Below, piece by piece: positions 1 to 6,308 of a stretch of DNA of 64,000 nucleotides. The notes below the pieces were generated by a model that worked only from the letters and a program-made list of their open reading frames with translations, was not told where the DNA came from and searched no databases. Positions within the stretch are counted from its first letter, which is position 1; each line of letters starts with the position of its first letter. The position numbers and the translations under genes were made by a program. The stretch is from Methylobacter tundripaludum SV96 (GTDB taxonomy: Bacteria; Pseudomonadota; Gammaproteobacteria; Methylococcales; Methylomonadaceae), in contig NZ_JH109152.1 of the NCBI RefSeq assembly GCF_000190755.2, positions 992,001 to 1,056,000 of the forward strand, read 5' to 3'.

Positions 1-605
1 CGTAGCTCGCATTCGTCATCAATGGTGATTTCAGCATCTTCATGCGGGCCTTGATCATTAGCCAGCCAACCAGTCATAACGCTGACGGGGCTGTCGACGG
101 TTATGCGATTGATTGGCGTAGCCGGTAACGAGCCCAGGCATTTACGCAAACTGCTGAGCAAGCCTTCGGCTTTACTGGTAGACGCTGAATCAACAATCAG
201 CCAGCCGTTCTGGGGATCGATATAGGCGAAGGTTTTGGTTTGGAAGGTGAACGCCCTGGGTAACAACTCAAAGATTAGTTCGTCTTTGATGGCGTTTCTT
301 TCTTTTTTGGATAACTTACGGCCCTGTTGTTCTTCAGTTTCAAGAATTTTTTCATTCGTCATATCATTGACGACGGCCGTAGGCAGCACTCGTTCTTCAT
401 TTTTGCCACACAGCATCATAAATCCGTTCGAGCTATGTACCAGTTGTTCTGATGATTTGCCCAGTGGGGGTGTCCAGCCAAAGGTCGATGCTTCTTGATT
501 TCCGCAAGGCCTGAACGCCATTGGGATAAGTTTTTCTTGCAGGTCTTCTGGAGTAAGCATAAAGCGTTCGTCCAGCCGGAAGATGATTAGATTTTTAAAC
601 CACAT
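1..605 (-). CDS. rdgC: Recombination-associated protein RdgC (C-terminus off the left edge)
   Basis: Reading the complementary strand from ATG at 603-605 gives about 201 codons without a stop before the window edge. The product begins MWFKNLIIFRLDE and contains blocks typical of RdgC: an early FRPCG segment, a GWTPPLG segment, and later ELLPRAF and a SLRKCLGSLP stretch. E. coli RdgC has the same blocks in the same order (SMAFTPCG, GWVPPMG, LLPRAF, LLRKSLGSLP). RdgC is a ring-forming DNA-binding protein that modulates RecA-dependent recombination. A copy at the edge of a prophage early arm is likely a phage-borne recombination factor. It is last in a leftward arm transcribed from a promoter near 1519-1547. 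The C-terminal third is missing only because the window ends. Confidence 0.9.
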   Translation of the reverse strand, partial: MWFKNLIIFRLDERFMLTPEDLQEKLIPMAFRPCGNQEASTFGWTPPLGKSSEQLVHSSNGFMMLCGKNEERVLPTAVVNDMTNEKILETEEQQGRKLSKKERNAIKDELIFELLPRAFTFQTKTFAYIDPQNGWLIVDSASTSKAEGLLSSLRKCLGSLPATPINRITVDSPVSVMTGWLANDQGPHEDAEITIDDECEL

Positions 606-789
606 AAATTAATGTCCTGGGTTAAGGCCGCATCCTTGCGGCTCTGTTGTTGGCGTTTCCGCGTTTTTGCCCAGCTTGAGACGAGTCGGGCTACTCGTTT
701 GATGTTATGTGCAGTCCTGACGTTACTCAGGATATGATGATTGGGTCATCAGCCAGGTTGTTATCGACTAGCCTATTCATGTCGTCTTG

Positions 790-1003
790 CGCGTTTCTAC
801 TTTCAACGCCGCTGCACAGAAAAAAGAGCGGGCCACGCGCACTTTGCAACCCATACCGTGCTTATGTGCCATGCTTCCTTCCCCGAGTCTTTTATGCATC
901 AAGTGCTCGGCTATCCCCACAATCAATCCGGTTGCGTACCCGTTACAGTTTTTAACGCTCGCGCTCTTTTCTGTGTCCTCTCTTTACTGCCCAGAGAGAG
1001 GAT
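790..1003. ncRNA. Candidate structured non-coding RNA in a prophage intergenic region
   Basis: The 590-bp gap between rdgC and the next gene has no convincing ORF but has nested complementary segments. An outer stem pairs 814-830 with 962-976 (15 bp including one terminal G-U pair, with a 2-nt A bulge). Inside it, 846-851 pairs with 930-935 (GCAACC/GGTTGC), and inside that 883-887 pairs with 906-910 (CCGAG/CTCGG). Flanking hairpins lie at 791-809 (GCGTT/AACGC) and 977-1001 (CCTCTCT/AGAGAGG). This multi-level nesting is unlikely in plain spacer. The strand cannot be decided: purine-rich loops favour the minus strand, while the one terminal G-U pair favours plus. No known RNA family was recognised. 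Confidence 0.4.
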
Positions 1004-1034
1004 TCTGGTTGCACCCGGTAAACACACCGGTTTT

Positions 1035-1057
1035 AAAAAAAGCCCGCCGAAACGGGC
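1035..1057 (-). terminator. Intrinsic terminator, leftward
   Basis: On the minus strand a GCCCG/CGGGC stem is followed directly by seven T residues. It is the second of two leftward terminators below the 78-aa gene, so the roughly 75 nt between them could be a separate short transcript. Confidence 0.6.
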
Positions 1058-1129
1058 AAGGTTATGGCTGTATAACTGCACCGGTCTTTTTTGGGAGCCG
1101 GTGGACTCCCGCCATTCTGTTGCAGTCCT

Positions 1130-1156
1130 AAAAAATGCCCGCTATGTAAGCCGGGC
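1130..1156 (-). terminator. Intrinsic terminator after the 78-aa gene
   Basis: The minus strand reads GCCCG, an 10-nt loop region, CGGGC and then ATTTTTT. It lies about 38 nt past the stop codon of the leftward gene 1194-1430, as expected for its transcription stop. A further hairpin (GGGAG/CTCCC, about 1094-1110) lies between this terminator and the next. Confidence 0.6.
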
Positions 1157-1193
1157 TGAAGGTAGGCTGCTTGGTAAATCGGTTTTCGAACCC

Positions 1194-1430
1194 TTATATT
1201 TTTTGCAGGGTTCTTAATGTTGTCGCTAAGTCGGTTTCGTTGACGTGCAGCCGGTTTGCCAGCGCGGCTTTGTTGTCGCTGTCCAGGTTGTTGCACCAGA
1301 GCAGCACGGACAAGCGGTCTCGGCCTGTTAGAGTCTTTTGGGTATCTTCGATGTAGGCCGCATTAAGTCCGCGCTCTTCAAATACGGCGATGATTTGCAG
1401 TGCCAGCCAATCAAGTGTTTTTTTGGCCAT
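1194..1430 (-). CDS. Small prophage early protein, unknown function (78 aa)
   Basis: A 78-residue soluble, predicted mostly helical protein (starts MAKKTLDWLALQII). It has no recognised domain and no membrane segment. It is the first gene of the leftward arm driven by the promoter at 1519-1547, which is overlapped by two repressor operators, so it should be silent in the lysogen and expressed on induction. The helical segment with RLHVNETDLATTLRTL faintly resembles a small winged or HTH helper fold, but I do not assign one. A terminator follows immediately. The coding call rests on the clean ORF, its placement just after a promoter and its terminator. Confidence 0.65.
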   Translation of the reverse strand: MAKKTLDWLALQIIAVFEERGLNAAYIEDTQKTLTGRDRLSVLLWCNNLDSDNKAALANRLHVNETDLATTLRTLQKI

Positions 1431-1513
1431 GGTTACGCTCCTGTTTTTTATTGTTTTTAATGTCGGGTTACGTTGTCGTTAACTCGACCTACGTGGCTAT
1501 TTTGTCTCAGTGG

Positions 1514-1561
1514 TTAGCAATTTATTGCTAATATGGTTTCATGTCAAGCAATTTATTGCTT
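1514..1561. promoter_or_regulatory. Tandem prophage repressor operators
   Basis: Two identical copies of AGCAATTTATTGCT (1516-1529 and 1547-1560) extend to palindromes of 18 and 16 bp. Their centres are 31 bp apart, about three helical turns, so bound repressors would lie on the same DNA face. The same 14-mer, in the reverse-complement form with AA in the centre, sits beside the repressor gene at 4964-4977. The shared site at two loci is the evidence that the repressor at 4498-4893 controls this arm. Confidence 0.75.
1519..1547 (-). promoter_or_regulatory. Leftward sigma70-type promoter for the rdgC arm
   Basis: On the minus strand a perfect -35 (TTGACA, 1542-1547) and a -10-like TAAATT (1519-1524) are separated by exactly 17 bp. 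The -35 abuts one operator palindrome and the -10 lies inside the other, so repressor binding would block polymerase. The transcript would run into the 78-aa gene starting at 1430. Confidence 0.65.
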
Positions 1562-1582
1562 AACTAAAATTTTAGGCAATAA

Positions 1583-1605
1583 AAAACCCGCTCAGGGCGG
1601 GTTTT
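1583..1605. terminator. Bidirectional intrinsic terminator
   Basis: AAAACCCG and CGGGTTTT arms surround a 7-nt loop, giving A and T runs on both sides. On the minus strand it closes the lysogeny cassette ending at 1622, and it insulates that cassette from the repressed promoter just to the left. Confidence 0.75.
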
Positions 1606-1621
1606 GTAATGGTGTTGTTGA

Positions 1622-2542
1622 CTATGGATTAAATAGATCGATCTGACGGTTTGCTGAGCGGTGTTCTATCACTTCAAGTATCGAATACTCTGACTTCATT
1701 CCTTTCATGGTGAGCCATTGTAGGAGCTGAACCTTGGCTTTTAAGATGTCGTTTTTGGCAAAAACTTCTTCGCTTGCATTAACGCGAGCTAAAAAGTCTT
1801 CATCCAGTATTTCAGCATAAAATGTTTGAATACCGTCGGTAAAGCGCCATTTATTTCCATCTGCAAATGACGCATTGATGATTTGCAAGCTGACGATCGT
1901 CGTTTGGTCGTTTATTTTTTCATCGCCAGGATCGGGGGCGACAAAATAAATTGACTCCCTCTTATCTATCATTAAGAGCGGTTTTCCGGGTGCATCAGGA
2001 TCAACGATTGCGAATGACTCAATACCATCACGCAGCAGGGGCTTGGTTATGATGTTTTCGAATGCTTGTCTTATTTTATGGTTTTGCAGAAGGGCAAGGG
2101 CGGTCTTTTCAATATCATAATGATCATCATCAATATAAACTCTAACGATTCCATTGTCAGCAACTTCTGTTTTAGTGATTTTCCTATTCCGAACCCAACG
2201 CAAAAAACCTATTAATGTGCCGCCAGTATAGTTAGCAAGGCCAATAATACCGGCTGCATTTAAAACAGCCGTTGTATTGCCATGATTAAATATGTCAATA
2301 GCGTCTAAGATTAGGCTTTTAGCGGTAGCAACCATTTCGACGCCAAAGCAACCTGTTTTAAATGATCCCTTTACGCTGACGCCTATTTTAAATTTATCGC
2401 CATATAGCGAGTTTCCAACCTCTTCCATAAGGCTTCCGATAGCCATTAGAGCGGGTGCAAGGTCATGCACATCCATCTCGTGGTTATCGAGAGCAGGTCC
2501 GTCATAGATTACTTGGAATTTAGCTGGCTTCATGTCAATCAT
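1622..2542 (-). CDS. Uncharacterised 306-aa protein, lysogeny cassette
   Basis: The 306-residue protein begins MIDMKPAKFQVIYDGPAL and has an N-terminal segment with the pattern YDGPAL..HEMDV.DLAPAL, which I associate with a widespread family of bacterial hypothetical proteins without a known role. A hydrophobic, glycine-rich stretch around residues 88-115 (AAGIIGLANYTGGTLIGFL) could be one or two membrane helices. The C-terminal half looks soluble, mixed alpha/beta. It is the last gene of a leftward group downstream of the phage repressor and ends at a strong terminator, so it should be expressed in the lysogen. The start uses the first ATG; ATG four codons later is also possible. Confidence 0.7.
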   Translation of the reverse strand: MIDMKPAKFQVIYDGPALDNHEMDVHDLAPALMAIGSLMEEVGNSLYGDKFKIGVSVKGSFKTGCFGVEMVATAKSLILDAIDIFNHGNTTAVLNAAGIIGLANYTGGTLIGFLRWVRNRKITKTEVADNGIVRVYIDDDHYDIEKTALALLQNHKIRQAFENIITKPLLRDGIESFAIVDPDAPGKPLLMIDKRESIYFVAPDPGDEKINDQTTIVSLQIINASFADGNKWRFTDGIQTFYAEILDEDFLARVNASEEVFAKNDILKAKVQLLQWLTMKGMKSEYSILEVIEHRSANRQIDLFNP

Positions 2543-2730
2543 TTTAACGCCTTATTTATCGTAATGCACGTTACGCTAAACCAGTTCGTAATCATGGAAG
2601 TCGGGAAAGCTGCTTATGGCCTACACTCACAGGCCTCAAAGTGTCGAGCATTGAAAAATTGTTCCCGATCTATGAATTTACAGTGCAGGTCACTGCGGTT
2701 TTTTATTGTTTTTATTAAAGTTTATTTTAA

Positions 2731-3033
2731 TTACTCAGGTACGCCGGCTCGGCTGCAATCGTCTTTTTTAATCTTTTTCCATTGTATAAAGTTAGGCTCA
2801 TCTTTTGCGTTAAGATAGCTTGACGTAATTACGGTAGCCTGTACGCAAATATCCATTGGTGTTCCACTGCGCTTGACTATTTCGTATCGTTCAAGGGAGT
2901 CGCTAATGGCTTTGTAATAGGTATCTTGCAAAGCATCCGCTTGGCTATATCCGGAAATTAAATACAAGCAAGAGGCAATCGCACCAATAATGTTGGCGTT
3001 AGATTGTAATGGGCTTTTTTTCTTTATTGTCAT
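2731..3033 (-). CDS. Small exported or membrane-anchored protein (100 aa)
   Basis: A 100-residue protein with a basic N-terminus (MTIKKKSP) and a hydrophobic stretch at residues 14-30, consistent with a signal peptide or single anchor. The mature part contains two cysteines (residues 62 and 93), which could form a disulphide outside the cytoplasm. The motif YYKAISDSLERYEIV is reminiscent of small periplasmic immunity-like proteins, but I cannot assign a family. It lies between the 306-aa gene and the BRCT gene, all in the same direction. About 190 bp separate it from the next gene. Confidence 0.55.
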   Translation of the reverse strand: MTIKKKSPLQSNANIIGAIASCLYLISGYSQADALQDTYYKAISDSLERYEIVKRSGTPMDICVQATVITSSYLNAKDEPNFIQWKKIKKDDCSRAGVPE

Positions 3034-3059
3034 AATTGATCCTATTTTTGATTGAAGTG

Positions 3060-3734
3060 TTAGTTGGTGATGTTGATAAATTTTGCCCAGGATTCCTCAC
3101 ATAGTATTGTCACGGGGCTGCCTTGCTCTTGGTAAAGTAAGGCTTTTTCTATTTTTCTGCCGTGGCTGGTGGCTATCCAGTCGCGGCTGGCGAGTGCGCC
3201 GATGACTAGATAATCAAGCTTTTTAGTGACGGATTTGGCCGGTATGCCGCCCAGCTCGGTGATGATTTGTTCGCATTTATCACGGGTTCCGGTGATAAAT
3301 GCGCCGGTTAAGCAAAATGTTGAGCCATTAACAATGAGTTCGTCAGGCTCTTGGTTGCCGAAGCTGGTGCTAAAGCCGCCCGCTGCACCGGTCTCTTGAA
3401 AAGTTCCACCTATAAGTTTAGATAAGGTTTGGTAGAAGTCTTCCCGCTCTTCCTGGGTGATGATGTTGTCGGCCAAGATGTCGTCAATACGTTGTTTAAC
3501 AACGTTGAGCGGGAATGATCGAGTATAGGCCTCGTTGTCTTTTAGCCATAGATTGAGGAAGTGAATTTCGTTGTCATTGATAACCTGGTCTGCGGTAATG
3601 CCCATAATGAGGCCATACAGGGTATTGATAGCCTTGATCTCGTTGCTTGCGGCGTGGAAGCCGGGCGGTAGTTGGTTGTTATGGTAACGGTTCATTCTAT
3701 TTGCTCGTCTTTGGTGCTGCTGATTGTTAGCCAT
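3060..3734 (-). CDS. TerB-like plus BRCT domain protein
   Basis: This 224-aa protein has two parts. Residues about 30-115 form a helical, acidic segment (IMGITADQVINDNEIHFL) resembling TerB-like domains. Residues about 133-222 match a BRCT domain of the DNA ligase type: LIVNGSTFCLTGAF, then an LGGIPAKSVTKKLDYLVIG block with the conserved glycine pair, and a tryptophan near the end (ESWAKF). BRCT domains bind DNA ends, nicks or partner proteins. Ligase, exonuclease and topoisomerase domains are all absent. Its first 43 bases overlap the end of the zinc-ribbon gene, suggesting translational coupling. A role in sensing damaged or foreign DNA in the lysogen is plausible but only inferred. Confidence 0.75.
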   Translation of the reverse strand: MANNQQHQRRANRMNRYHNNQLPPGFHAASNEIKAINTLYGLIMGITADQVINDNEIHFLNLWLKDNEAYTRSFPLNVVKQRIDDILADNIITQEEREDFYQTLSKLIGGTFQETGAAGGFSTSFGNQEPDELIVNGSTFCLTGAFITGTRDKCEQIITELGGIPAKSVTKKLDYLVIGALASRDWIATSHGRKIEKALLYQEQGSPVTILCEESWAKFINITN

Positions 3735-4396
3735 GTCCCCATGGTTTCAGTCTGGGTCAGTGTGTATTTAATGCCGTTACGAATGGCGGTTCCACCAAGC
3801 TGTCCTCTTTTAGAACCAAAGCCGAGTGAGTTTATTACACTCCCTCTATCGGCCTTTGATAGCTTGGGATTCGTTGCAATCACAGCGGAAAGTATGCCTT
3901 CGAGCACGTTAGCTCCCGACTTCAGAGTTCCGTCTCCCGTTCCTATAAATATGATGTCAGTTACATCGCCGGAAATCTTATTTGCCGTAATTATCAGTGC
4001 GAGGTTATTGGATAGTGCTGCATTCGTTATTTGTTCTTCGCCGTTATCGCTATCATTAACCGTTAGGTTATTTGGATTGATGGTTAGGTTCATTTCCTTA
4101 GCGGCATTTTTATAAGCACTTATAAATTCGGTAGTGGTAAAGCCCATGCCGAGATTTTCTTTCTTAATCGGCTTAGCCGTCTCGGATTTTGGTTGGGTGG
4201 GGCTTCCATCGGTGGTTACGGTATTGTTATCTTTAATGATTCCGACAAGGGAACCTACTGCCGCAATTAATATGAAAACGACTAAACAGCCTGTCCATGC
4301 CTTAACTCCTGGATTTGCCGCGCCGCAATTCGGACAGGTTTTTGCACTTCTATCAACTTGGTGTTTGCAGGATTTGCATTCAACCAGACTACTCAT
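3692..4396 (-). CDS. Zinc-ribbon membrane protein, unknown function
   Basis: A 234-aa protein with an N-terminal zinc ribbon (Cys7, Cys10, Cys21, Cys24; CKSC and CPNC) and one transmembrane helix at about residues 35-54. A Pro/Ser/Lys-rich linker leads to a C-terminal domain of about 150 residues with a mixed alpha/beta pattern. The cytosolic zinc ribbon, helix and external domain arrangement is common in bacterial envelope-associated proteins. It is the first gene after the phage repressor in the same direction and overlaps the following BRCT gene by 43 bp. Function is not known; exclusion or membrane sensing would fit its place in a lysogeny cassette. Confidence 0.7.
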   Translation of the reverse strand: MSSLVECKSCKHQVDRSAKTCPNCGAANPGVKAWTGCLVVFILIAAVGSLVGIIKDNNTVTTDGSPTQPKSETAKPIKKENLGMGFTTTEFISAYKNAAKEMNLTINPNNLTVNDSDNGEEQITNAALSNNLALIITANKISGDVTDIIFIGTGDGTLKSGANVLEGILSAVIATNPKLSKADRGSVINSLGFGSKRGQLGGTAIRNGIKYTLTQTETMGTWLTISSTKDEQIE

Positions 4397-4445
4397 ATCT
4401 TTATGCTCCCTTTTTTTATGGTTTGTATATAGGCAATTGCTTACG

Positions 4446-4480
4446 CCGTAGCTGATGCGACAAAAGCAAAGCAGCTACGG
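4446..4480. other. Stem-loop between repressor and zinc-ribbon gene
   Basis: CCGTAGCT at 4446-4453 pairs with AGCTACGG at 4473-4480 across a 19-nt loop. A T-rich tract follows on the plus strand only. On the minus strand, in which both flanking genes are read, it could attenuate or protect the transcript between the repressor and the downstream cassette. Confidence 0.4.
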
Positions 4481-4497
4481 TTTATTTATCGTAATAG

Positions 4498-4893
4498 TTA
4501 TGTAGATCCGTTAACGACTTTATTTATGTATTCCTCACCTTGATAGTGAGCGCGTGTCTCAGAGACAACCATTGTCGCGTGTTTGCCGCTGTTGTCGCTG
4601 TGTAAATAATTTTCTACCAGTTTTTCGATGCGATTGCTGAGCAATTCTTCAATTGGTTGGTTAGGGATCATCAAGTGAAATGCTTGCAAGCCAAAGTGCT
4701 CGGCTAGTTTATCGATGGTATCTGAGCGGATACTTTCCACATTTTCTTCATCAAATAAATAGCTGACGGTGCGTTGTGATAATCCAACCAGTTTTCCGAA
4801 CTCAGCTTGGCTCATTTTGCGGCCGGTTTCCCTGGCTCTATGGTCTAGTAAAGTTTTGACGTTCCCTGCAACTATTTTCTTAGTATTAATCAT
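4498..4893 (-). CDS. Prophage repressor, XRE/Cro-CI family
   Basis: An HTH transcriptional repressor of 131 aa. The open frame extends to 5166, but that would place coding sequence across the operators and the divergent gene. ATG at 4891-4893 (MINTKKIVAGNVKTLL) gives a normal XRE-type N-terminus. The HTH is MSQAEFGKLVGLSQRTVSYL, followed by a segment typical of these regulators (SIRSDTIDKLAEHFGL). The C-terminus lacks a LexA-type peptidase domain, so induction would not use RecA-stimulated self-cleavage. Palindromic operators upstream at 4941-4978 and at 1514-1561 are the likely binding sites. It diverges from the Cro-like gene at 4990. Confidence 0.8.
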   Translation of the reverse strand: MINTKKIVAGNVKTLLDHRARETGRKMSQAEFGKLVGLSQRTVSYLFDEENVESIRSDTIDKLAEHFGLQAFHLMIPNQPIEELLSNRIEKLVENYLHSDNSGKHATMVVSETRAHYQGEEYINKVVNGST

Positions 4894-4940
4894 GTGTTCA
4901 ATGATAAATCCACGGCCTAGCAATGGTTTATTTTTAATTA

Positions 4941-4978
4941 AGCAATTCTTTGCTTGTTTAACTAGCAATAAATTGCTA
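4941..4978. promoter_or_regulatory. Operator pair between divergent repressor and Cro-like genes
   Basis: A perfect palindrome AGCAATAAATTGCT lies at 4964-4977 (with flanking T/A at 4963-4978). An imperfect copy AGCAATTCTTTGCT lies at 4941-4954, with centres 23 bp apart. They lie in the intergenic region between repressor and Cro-like starts. The perfect site is the reverse complement of the two at 1516-1560. One strong and one weaker site is the usual layout for autoregulation. Confidence 0.7.
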
Positions 4979-4989
4979 AATTGTTGTGT

Positions 4990-5184
4990 ATGAAAATTAT
5001 GAAGCATGTCGAAAGCCTCCAAGAGCAGGTGGCAAAGCACGGGGATTATAGGGGCCTTTCTAGCAAGGCCGGGGTTAGCTTTCATTGGCTTTCCAAGTTT
5101 GCCGCTGGGCATATGCCAAATCCGACGATCAAGAACATCGCTAAGGTGGAGTCGTTTTTTAATCATGAGATTGGCTCGGAGTAG
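4990..5184 (+). CDS. Cro-like small DNA-binding protein
   Basis: This 64-aa protein starts at ATG 4990 (MKIMKHVESLQEQVAKHG), or at the internal ATG 4999. Its HTH reads YRGLSSKAGVSFHWLSKFAAG, followed by PNPTIKNIAKVESFF, the classic XRE/Cro pattern. It is divergent from the repressor with the operators only 12 bp upstream of its start, so the mRNA may have a very short leader; no clear Shine-Dalgarno is visible. It likely acts as the lytic-side antagonist that shuts off the repressor promoter. Confidence 0.75.
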   Translation: MKIMKHVESLQEQVAKHGDYRGLSSKAGVSFHWLSKFAAGHMPNPTIKNIAKVESFFNHEIGSE

Positions 5185-5276
5185 TGGGGTCTTTTGGTGT
5201 GAGGTCTGATTTGTTTGAGTTGCCGCCCTATAGGTTAGGCATGTTGTTTAAAGAGCAAAAATAATTTTAACCCCCT

Positions 5277-5300
5277 CAGCCCTGTCTAGTAATAGGGCTG
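5277..5300. other. Stem-loop upstream of the 81-aa gene
   Basis: CAGCCCT (5277-5283) pairs with AGGGCTG (5294-5300). It lies in the leader of the gene starting at 5322 and has no T run, so a leader structure is more likely than a terminator. Confidence 0.35.
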
Positions 5301-5321
5301 ATTACCTAGGTAGGTTTACCT

Positions 5322-5567
5322 ATGATTCCAGATAGTTATCAACCGGCAGATTGGCGTAATACGACGAGCGCGGACGCGGACAACCAGCAAATTGGTGTCG
5401 GCTTTAATTTGTTAGACGGCAGCATTATGAGGCTGGCTTTGTCATTGGATGGAGCAAAGGATTTGGCTGAGACGTTGATTCAGTCACTGAGTATTGTCCA
5501 TTCGCCTAGTTCATCCGGTAGTCCAAGTGTTGATGTATCAATGTCATTTGATGGTGAAAATGTATGA
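5322..5567 (+). CDS. Small prophage early protein, unknown (81 aa)
   Basis: An 81-residue acidic protein beginning MIPDSYQPADWRNTTSADADN. A central part (GFNLLDGSIMRLALSLDGAKDLAETLIQSL) reads like a beta-hairpin followed by a helix, and a Ser-rich tail follows. No family recognised. An AGGTAGGT stretch about 10 nt upstream of the ATG can serve as ribosome binding site. It is in the rightward early region, after the Cro-like gene and before a very strong stem-loop at 5598-5641. Confidence 0.55.
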   Translation: MIPDSYQPADWRNTTSADADNQQIGVGFNLLDGSIMRLALSLDGAKDLAETLIQSLSIVHSPSSSGSPSVDVSMSFDGENV

Positions 5568-5597
5568 CCGCCTACTAAGTCGTCAAGGGCATGTTGC

Positions 5598-5641
5598 GGC
5601 ATGTGATCTACCAAGGCTGTCGTCTTGATAGATCACATGCC
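5598..5641. other. Strong 13-bp perfect stem-loop
   Basis: GGCATGTGATCTA at 5598-5610 pairs perfectly with TAGATCACATGCC at 5629-5641. After one mismatch, CAAG/CTTG extends the stem inward. A CTTTTTG stretch begins 9 nt downstream. It could be a phage transcription terminator or antitermination target after the 81-aa gene, or a protein-binding site. Confidence 0.55.
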
Positions 5642-5755
5642 ATCGGTTGCCTTTTTGTTTGATAAAGAATGTTCCTGCTTGGGTTTTGTGAAGGTAGGTC
5701 ATGGCGGATCTGATGTGGTTGGTTAAATTTTTAAGCATAGCAGTAAAGGGTATTT

Positions 5756-6154
5756 ATGACTATTAAGGCGAAAATGGTTAATCAGGGTAGGCTGACGGCG
5801 CGGGAAGCTGATGTGGCAATGCTGATGGCTGAGGGTCATGCGGATAAGGTTATCGCGCGTTTACTGGCGGTCAGTATTCGCACGGTTAATGCGCATGTCG
5901 GCAATATCTATGAGAAGTTGGAGTTGCATTCTGAATCTATTGGCGTCAGTACGGCGGTCATTAATAACCGGTGTTATGCGGTGGCGGTGATGATCGCCAA
6001 GGGCATGATCAGTGTGTCGATTAAGTCGATTGTGATGGTTCTTATTTTTAACGCGACGCTGGTTGATGATGACAGTGCGGTGCGGGTGCGTAACGGCCGG
6101 GGTAGGGCGCATGCGCATGTGTCTCGACTGCGCAGCAGGGTTGGCGATGCTTAA
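5756..6154 (+). CDS. LuxR-type HTH protein with hydrophobic C-terminus
   Basis: A 132-aa protein. Residues about 12-58 (LTAREADVAMLMAEGHADK, then RTVNAHVGNIYEKL) form a LuxR/GerE DNA-binding domain with the usual recognition-helix pattern. It has no receiver or ligand-binding domain. The C-terminal half has a hydrophobic stretch (residues about 83-104) and an Arg-rich tail. A membrane-tethered regulator is possible, but the hydrophobic part is not clearly a helix anchor. It is in the prophage early region and may control early or late promoters. Its stop overlaps the start of the next small gene (ATG inside GATGCTTAA), so the two are probably co-translated. Confidence 0.65.
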   Translation: MTIKAKMVNQGRLTAREADVAMLMAEGHADKVIARLLAVSIRTVNAHVGNIYEKLELHSESIGVSTAVINNRCYAVAVMIAKGMISVSIKSIVMVLIFNATLVDDDSAVRVRNGRGRAHAHVSRLRSRVGDA

Positions 6155-6308
6155 GATTGCCCGTGGGCTGTTTTGGCTTTTGGTCGGGTTGCTGGTTTTG
6201 TTTACATTTGTTGTTGCTAATGCAGTGATGACGGTTGTTGATGGTTTATGGGCATGGGTTGCACTCATGATTAATCGTAAGTTCGATGCTCAGTTTGGGG
6301 ATTGGTGA
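6147..6308 (+). CDS. Small membrane protein (53 aa)
   Basis: Starts at ATG 6147, which overlaps the stop of the LuxR-type gene. The product (MLKIARGLFWLLVGLLVLF...) has one strong transmembrane helix at about residues 7-27 and a second, weaker one at about 30-44, then a short polar tail. Small membrane proteins in early phage regions are often exclusion or host-takeover factors, but nothing in the sequence proves that. It ends at the TGA that overlaps the start of the next gene. Confidence 0.5.
   Translation: MLKIARGLFWLLVGLLVLFTFVVANAVMTVVDGLWAWVALMINRKFDAQFGDW

Noticed and set aside
741-1217. 158-aa plus-strand open frame and its overlapping frames between rdgC and the 78-aa gene
   Set aside because: No ribosome site or protein-like pattern; the frames run through hairpins and two terminators, so structured non-coding DNA is the better reading.
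4894-5166. N-terminal extension of the repressor to 222 aa
   Set aside because: It would cover the operators and the divergent Cro-like gene; the internal ATG 4893 gives the normal family start.
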